In this document: positions 17,716 to 22,426 of the stretch, piece after piece
Position numbering within the stretch: position 1 is the stretch's first letter
Layout: every line of letters begins with the position of its first letter
Assembly (NCBI GenBank): GCA_039545355.1
Contig: BCJJ01000095.1
Span: 1-22,426 of the forward strand
Origin: Trichosporon coremiiforme
Taxonomy: Eukaryota; Basidiomycota; Tremellomycetes; Trichosporonales; Trichosporonaceae
Direction of reading: 5' to 3'
DNA: 22,426 nt
Translations under genes and position numbers: made by a program
Notes under the pieces: generated by a model
What the model saw: only the letters and a program-made list of their open reading frames with translations
Told to the model about the DNA's origin: nothing
The model's database searches: none

Positions 17716-20579
17716 TTATGCGGTCTTCCTGATCTTACGGCGCGGGCGAGTCTGTGTGGACGAGGTGCCGACGGCCACCAGTTCCGATGCCGGCTGGGAT
17801 TCAGCAATGGGCGTGATCGTCGTCGCCTCTTACCCTGAACGAGTCTTGTTTCTTGGCACTCTTGGGTGCAGGAGGGATTGCGTCCTCCTGTGAAGACGCT
17901 CCGAAGATGGACGCTGGGTCCAAACCGTCGAGCAGAGTCTCTGCCTCCCAACTCTTGCGCTTATCTCGCGTGATCGAACTCGACGCAGCTCTGCCCGGGG
18001 CCTGGAGTCAGTGCCGCTCCACGAGACGGCCCTCACCTCAGATGGGTCAGGAGGAGTACTGAGCTTGGAATGGTCAGACATGCGCTGATGTCAGTGAAAT
18101 GACCCACCATGACTCGTACCGATCGGTTCGAAGTCTTGTCGGTTGCCGCTTGATCTATAGAGGATGCGTGTCCGTTCCTCGGGTGAGGTGGAGTCGGTGG
18201 CCGTTGATACGGCAGCAGACGACGTACAGGACTAGAGTTTGAGGTACGCTCGGCAGGAGTGGATCCGTTCATCTTCTCAAAGAGGGCCTGGGCAATAAGG
18301 GCACCGATAACAACCGGACACGCTCACCTTTCGCTCTTGGGCAAGGGCAGTAGCCACGCGCTCTCGCTGAACAGCTTCGTTGATCTGTTGCTTGAGATCC
18401 TGTCATGAGTGTCGAACAAGCCCAGCACTTACGTTGACTTCTTCACTATGGCACTCTTCGCTCTCCTTCAAACGAGCCGCCAGGGCTTCGATCTCCTTCG
18501 TCTTGGCTTCTGAATTTCTCTTCAGCGTTAACAGTTCCAAGCTGGCCACCGTCACTCCCTCGTTGTGCTTCATCTCATTATGGTGAGCTTCTTGTAGCTC
18601 TGCCTTCGTCTGATTGAGCTCTGCAAGTAGCCTGACTCATCAGCTTCAGCGCAGCGCCGGACTCGTACCTTTCGATCTCCGCGTCCTTGGCAGTGATCAG
18701 ACGTGAGGAGGCTTTGCCTTGCTCTTCCAGCTTGAGCGCTGCTTGGTCGCGAGAGGAAGTCATGGTCTGGTACTTCTGAGCCTCTGCTTTCAGGGAAGAA
18801 CGTGTTTCGAGCAGTTCCTGCCGAAGGCTCGCAATTAGAGACTCCCGCTCCTCGATGTTCTCGAGTGACGAGCGAAGTCTCCGGAGTCAGTACATTCGCT
18901 ACACAAGCACTCACTCTGAAAGAAGCTGCTGGGCGTGTTCCTTCGAGAGGCCGCTGATTGTGTTCGGTTGTGCCAGCCTATCATCAGCTCAGTTTAGGGG
19001 TCAACATACGATTGCAAATGGGCAATGAGCCTCTGAGACGTGTCCCCAAACGTTGACTGAAGAGCCTGCTGCGCAGACTCAAGTTGTTGGCTGCTGTTGG
19101 TTTCAAATGCGGCGGAGTGGACGCACTTTTGCTGAGGCGCACCTTGGAGCTCGGTCTCCAAACTCCTTGCATCTGCGGTCAGTGGCAAGACAAGTGATTG
19201 ACCCACAGTCTTGACACTCTTTCAGCGCATCCAACGCCTTCTTCGCAGCCGACGTCTTGGCCTCCGAAACCTGAGACAGCGCTGGAGTTAACGCCACGAT
19301 GAGTGTGTTGCGAACCTGTTTTGCATTCGGTGATTTGCTTCTTGAGGTCCTCACGAGACCCGTAAAGCTGATTGATGAGGGCCAGATTCTTTACGCGAGA
19401 CCCCTCGTAGGCTGACTTCTGGCTGGCAAGCGATGCTTCCAGACCCTGGTACCTGGACTGTAAGCTATGTGGTGCAAGTGCAAGCTCACTGTTGCTTGAT
19501 GCTCTGGAGGCACCTCTTGGCGTTGTCGATGCTGTCCGCTCTAGCTTGTTTCGCGCATTCTGCGCTGTCGTTCGCCGCAGCCAGATCAATCTCCAGCCTG
19601 TGAACATCCGACTGAAGCTTCGCATTATCTTGTTCCAATCGGTCATTGGCAGCGCTCTGAGCAATTAAATGTGAGTTGTTATGGGTTCACTCACCAGTGT
19701 GTTGATTTGGTTGCTCATGCACTGCATGTTATGTGTAAGTTGGATGAGCATGGCCAAGGGGTCTCCGCCTTGAGGTCTAGCGGTAGCTATCTGTTGAGTG
19801 AGCTGGGGCGGATTCATACCGCTTTGGAGGTGACGCTGGTGCAGAAGGCTGGGTGGAGCAGGTCTCGACGGGTGGGATGCCTGCACTGGAGGAAGGCGCA
19901 GGTCCGCCTGCCTCTCGCCCCCCAGATGCTGAGGAAGACCAGTTGACCAGGGTAAGTTATCATATGAAATGGAGCTGTTGAGGTCGAAGAGTGGCTGGTC
20001 GCCTTCGCTGGAGAAGACTTTCAAAATCTCGTCTAAATCACGTTCAGACAGAGGAATCTGAGGGCCAGTATTGCTAGCTCGAGACTCATCATCTCGTTGG
20101 TGCGCGAAGACGGCGGTTGAGGGGCGTGGACCTGGGATCGATGCGACTTGGATTTCAATGTTGACCCCGTCGTGGCGAGCTGAGGCGCTCTCGGGTTCGG
20201 GGGCATTGTCGCGGGCAACGGTGCCGAGTTCGATCTCCCGAGGAGCGGCAAGGGAAGGAGAGGTGCGACCAGCTAGGCTCGCCGGACGCGCCGGTAGACT
20301 GCCTTCGCGTCTCGAGCCGATTGCGGAAGGAGGTCGAGTGGCGGCACGGTGGAAAGGTGTACGTGCCCTTGAATCGGTGAGTGGGGAGTGTGATCGCAAG
20401 GCTGCAGTACCAGAACTGGGAACATTCGGCACGAGGTCCTCTGCATGTGCGGCGTTGGTGAGTCTGTCTTGTTTGTAATTGTCTCGGGACCAGGGGAAGG
20501 CAATCTGGTGACGATCATCACCAGAAGCCGAGTCTTCCTCGTCATCAGGGAACAGCTCTCGATACGTTGCTCGAGTCAT
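17716..20579 (-). CDS. Large coiled-coil protein of unknown function (810 aa, 13 exons)
   Basis: Exons: 20579-19695, 19656-19490, 19452-19316, 19281-19207, 19172-19010, 18977-18915, 18878-18669, 18631-18433, 18399-18328, 18287-18120, 18084-18037, 18001-17834, 17793-17716. The twelve introns are 32-40 nt, nearly all with a CTRAC/TTAAC branch point, and the joined length is exactly 811 codons. Residues 1-265 are acidic then disordered, starting MTRATYRELFPDDEEDSASG. From about 270 to 657 the sequence is heptad-rich, e.g. NDRLEQDNAKLQSDVHRLEI, LRSSLENIEERESLIASLRQ and LLAELNQTKAELQEAHHNE. The tail 658-810 is Ser/Pro-rich with KRKSWEAETLLDGLDPASIF and a basic end PRRKIRKTA. This resembles structural proteins of chromosomes, spindle poles or synaptonemal complexes, but I recognise no family. 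The basic tail suggests nuclear localisation or DNA binding (inference). Confidence 0.85.
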
Positions 20580-21165
20580 GGCGTAACGAGTTCAGTCGTT
20601 TCACGGGGGAGGGAATCAAATCCGGGCAGATGTGATCCGTGGGTGCTGAAGTCCGTGCTTGAGGAGGGTGACGGGGGGTCTGCCTGTACTGTGATGTCAG
20701 CATGGTCAGGGGCCGTCGCCGAGTCCGAGCGCTTGAGTGAGGTGGCAACCTTGATCAGTAGATCAGTGACGTACCTTCCGTGCGGAGGTCAGCCTTCAGC
20801 GGAGAACGGAGCACGCGCAAAGGAGTTGAGGTCAACTAGTGCGTGGATGAGCAAAGTGCAGAAAGAGGAAACAAGCGTGGGGGAAGGAAGGTCGGTGGAT
20901 GAAACCGAGGAAGGCGCATCCTGCCTCACTGCATGCTGCTCGGACCGCATTGTATCGGTCCCCAGCCCCAACGACCCCGGCACCGCCAGCAGGCCCGTAC
21001 CGGCAAGGCGTGTCCAGCCTGACTGCGCGAATCACTTCTTACACAACTCTCGTATCACTCTTTATCATTACCCCTCTTTCACCGTATCATGAATCGCAGA
21101 TCCGACAGCCAAAGTCTGACTCTGACTTTCCGCCACCACCCCCAGCCCCTCCTTCGTCTCGCATA
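20580..21165. promoter_or_regulatory. Divergent promoter between two coiled-coil protein genes
   Basis: 586 bp separate the start codons at 20579 (minus) and 21166 (plus). The last 150 bp before 21166 are CT/CA-rich on the plus strand, like a 5' leader. No clear TATA box was found. Confidence 0.5.
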
Positions 21166-21836
21166 ATGGCTCAGTTCTGGCGAGCGTTCGATCGCGCCTG
21201 GTACCGGGTAAGCCTGGGATACCTAGTGCCAGAAGCGAGGGCTCACAGCAGCTTGGTCGGATGTTCATGCGAAAGGCTACCGCCGTTCCCTCGGGCTCTT
21301 CAACATCTACGATTTCGCTGCCAAATCAACAACTCCTCGAGCGCATAACCGAGCTCGAAACGCAATATCACATCATTCGAAGACTCTGGACGGTGCCGTC
21401 CATGCGAGTACCCAAGTACTGGAATCGGAGGAGGTTGTGTCAGTGCAGCAGTTAGTGCGCGAACAACTGACAAACAGGGGAGCAAGTGGACGAGTTGAAA
21501 GAGATAATCGCCCAGCTCGACGATCACCGACGGGGAATCGAGGACATGATCAGATTGTTGTCAGAAGAAGACCCGCGACCGAATCAACAGCCATCGCAGC
21601 GACGACGGGCTAATGCGAGCTCAGCACGTAGGGTCCCTGGAGCCTATCCTGTCTCGAATTCCGGCCTCTCCGCAAAGTCGTCGTTACTAGGTCATACCGC
21701 CGAAGAGCCGTGCCCATCAGCGTCGAGGGCCACCGTCAGGAAGCTCCTCAATGGCTACCAGGAGACGCTGAAGCAGACCCGTGACGATATGGACATGTGG
21801 CGACGGCTGCTCCGGGAGATTGCGGATGCAGTGTGA
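21166..21836 (+). CDS. Small coiled-coil protein, about 195 aa (3 exons, exon 2 uncertain)
   Basis: Exon 1 (21166-21207) encodes MAQFWRAFDRAWYR and ends at a clear GTAAGC donor. The last exon reads EQVDELKEIIAQLDDHRRGI, then RRGIEDMIRLLSEED, a basic low-complexity linker, and RKLLNGYQETLKQTRDDMD with WRRLLREIADAV at the stop; it starts after ACTGACAAACAG ending at about 21478. Between them the best consistent path uses the acceptor ending 21248 (a CAGCAG tandem acceptor) and the frame with NQQLLERITELETQYHIIRR, leaving by a phase-1 donor GTCAGT or GTTAGT just before 21478. A second frame in the same stretch (SLGLFNIYDFAAK, VLESEEVVSVQQLVREQL) also looks coding but cannot be joined in phase as simply. 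Possibly a subunit-type helical protein; no family recognised. Confidence 0.55.
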
Positions 21837-21938
21837 TCGTGATCCAAGGTTTCCATTTGTTGTCCGGCTTTACACTACAATCGCTGATATGCCAAGGAGG
21901 TTTGTTGAAATTGACGCTATGCACAAGAAAGGAACGGA

Positions 21939-22426
21939 TTAATGCAGAGGGCTCCAGCTGCAAGGAACCATGATGGTCGTCTTCATGGAGTCGGTGAGGC
22001 TCACAGTCTTCAATGTCAGCACAACTCTATCTGCCGATACGAACCTGCTGAACAGTCTCACCCCAGCCGCTGACCGACCACGCGGCTTCGCGCAGCTGCT
22101 TGCGGGTCGACATGTCGGGGTAGAACCAAATGTGGTGCACCTCATGGAGCTGTCCAACCTGGGAAAAGAAGGCGCCAACGGGCTCCTTGCTTGTTAGCTG
22201 TGCGTGCACAGATAGAGACTCACGACATAGCGTCGTCTCGCTTCGATTCCACGGCGCCAAGCCGTCTCCCACTCCAGCAACTTGCCTGGTCGCAGCTGGT
22301 ACGTCCTCAGCTCGTAGATTCCACCGTCCGGAGCACCGTGGTCCTTCGGGGGCGACGACGGCCAGAAAGAGAACTCGGAGACCATCTGGTGCTGGCGGGA
22401 CTCCAGGTGCGGCAGCATGGCGTTTA
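21939..22426 (-). CDS. NIPSNAP family protein, C-terminal part (5' end outside window)
   Basis: Three exons are visible: 22426-22224 (continuing off the edge), 22185-22045 and 22007-21939, with phase-0 introns of 38 nt (branch CTAAC) and 37 nt (branch CTGAC). The protein shows the tandem ferredoxin-like NIPSNAP domain: EFSFWP, GGIYELRTYQLRPGKLLEWE, WRRGIEARRRYV, then VGAFFSQVGQLHEVHHIWFY, PDMSTRKQLREAAW, GWGETVQQ and TVSLTDSMKTTIMVPCSWSP ending LH. NIPSNAPs are mostly mitochondrial matrix proteins that are exposed on damaged mitochondria in animals; the role in fungi is unclear. The visible part is about 137 residues, so roughly the N-terminal half, including any mitochondrial presequence, is missing from this window. 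Confidence 0.93.

Overview
The window is GC-rich nuclear DNA from a fungus, most likely a basidiomycete of the Tremellomycetes; Trichosporonales is my best guess, not proven. The signs are eukaryotic genes with many very short GT-AG introns (mostly 32-56 nt) carrying CTRAC-type branch points, a tRNA-Asp gene with a small intron, and fungal protein families: SYF1, TATDN1-type nuclease, NIPSNAP, an RCR-like membrane protein, an F-box-like protein and a pepsin-fold protein. Exon structures were built by hand by joining reading frames at GT-AG sites with consistent phase; no RNA data were available.

Left part (1-5027): about 1.5 kb with no convincing gene, then two minus-strand genes: a 3-exon F-box-like protein and a 4-exon pepsin-fold protein that lacks one catalytic aspartate motif and has a C-terminal membrane helix. 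Region 5028-7218 is gene-poor apart from tRNA-Asp(GTC) at 6621-6707.

Region 7219-10299 holds what I consider the main discovery: four small two-exon minus-strand genes, start codons about 0.9-1.1 kb apart. They encode 44-65 aa peptides sharing C-x(10-11)-C-x2-C-[GY]-[RK], each with an intron in the same phase just before the first Cys of that motif. Two members differ mainly at synonymous sites in exon 1, so they are under protein-level constraint. I recognise no known family.

Centre (10728-16300): a TATDN1-like nuclease (minus, 4 exons) shares a divergent promoter with a large intronless SYF1 spliceosome gene (plus). SYF1 converges on a small RCR-like single-pass membrane protein (minus) whose one intron is 552 nt. 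An 18-base G run lies between their 3' ends.

Right part (16301-22426): 1.4 kb without a clear gene, a 13-exon minus-strand gene for an 810 aa coiled-coil protein, a divergent plus-strand gene for a small coiled-coil protein (middle exon uncertain), and the 3' part of a NIPSNAP gene cut by the right edge. The single-copy genes do not form an evident pathway; only the peptide array looks like a functional cluster.
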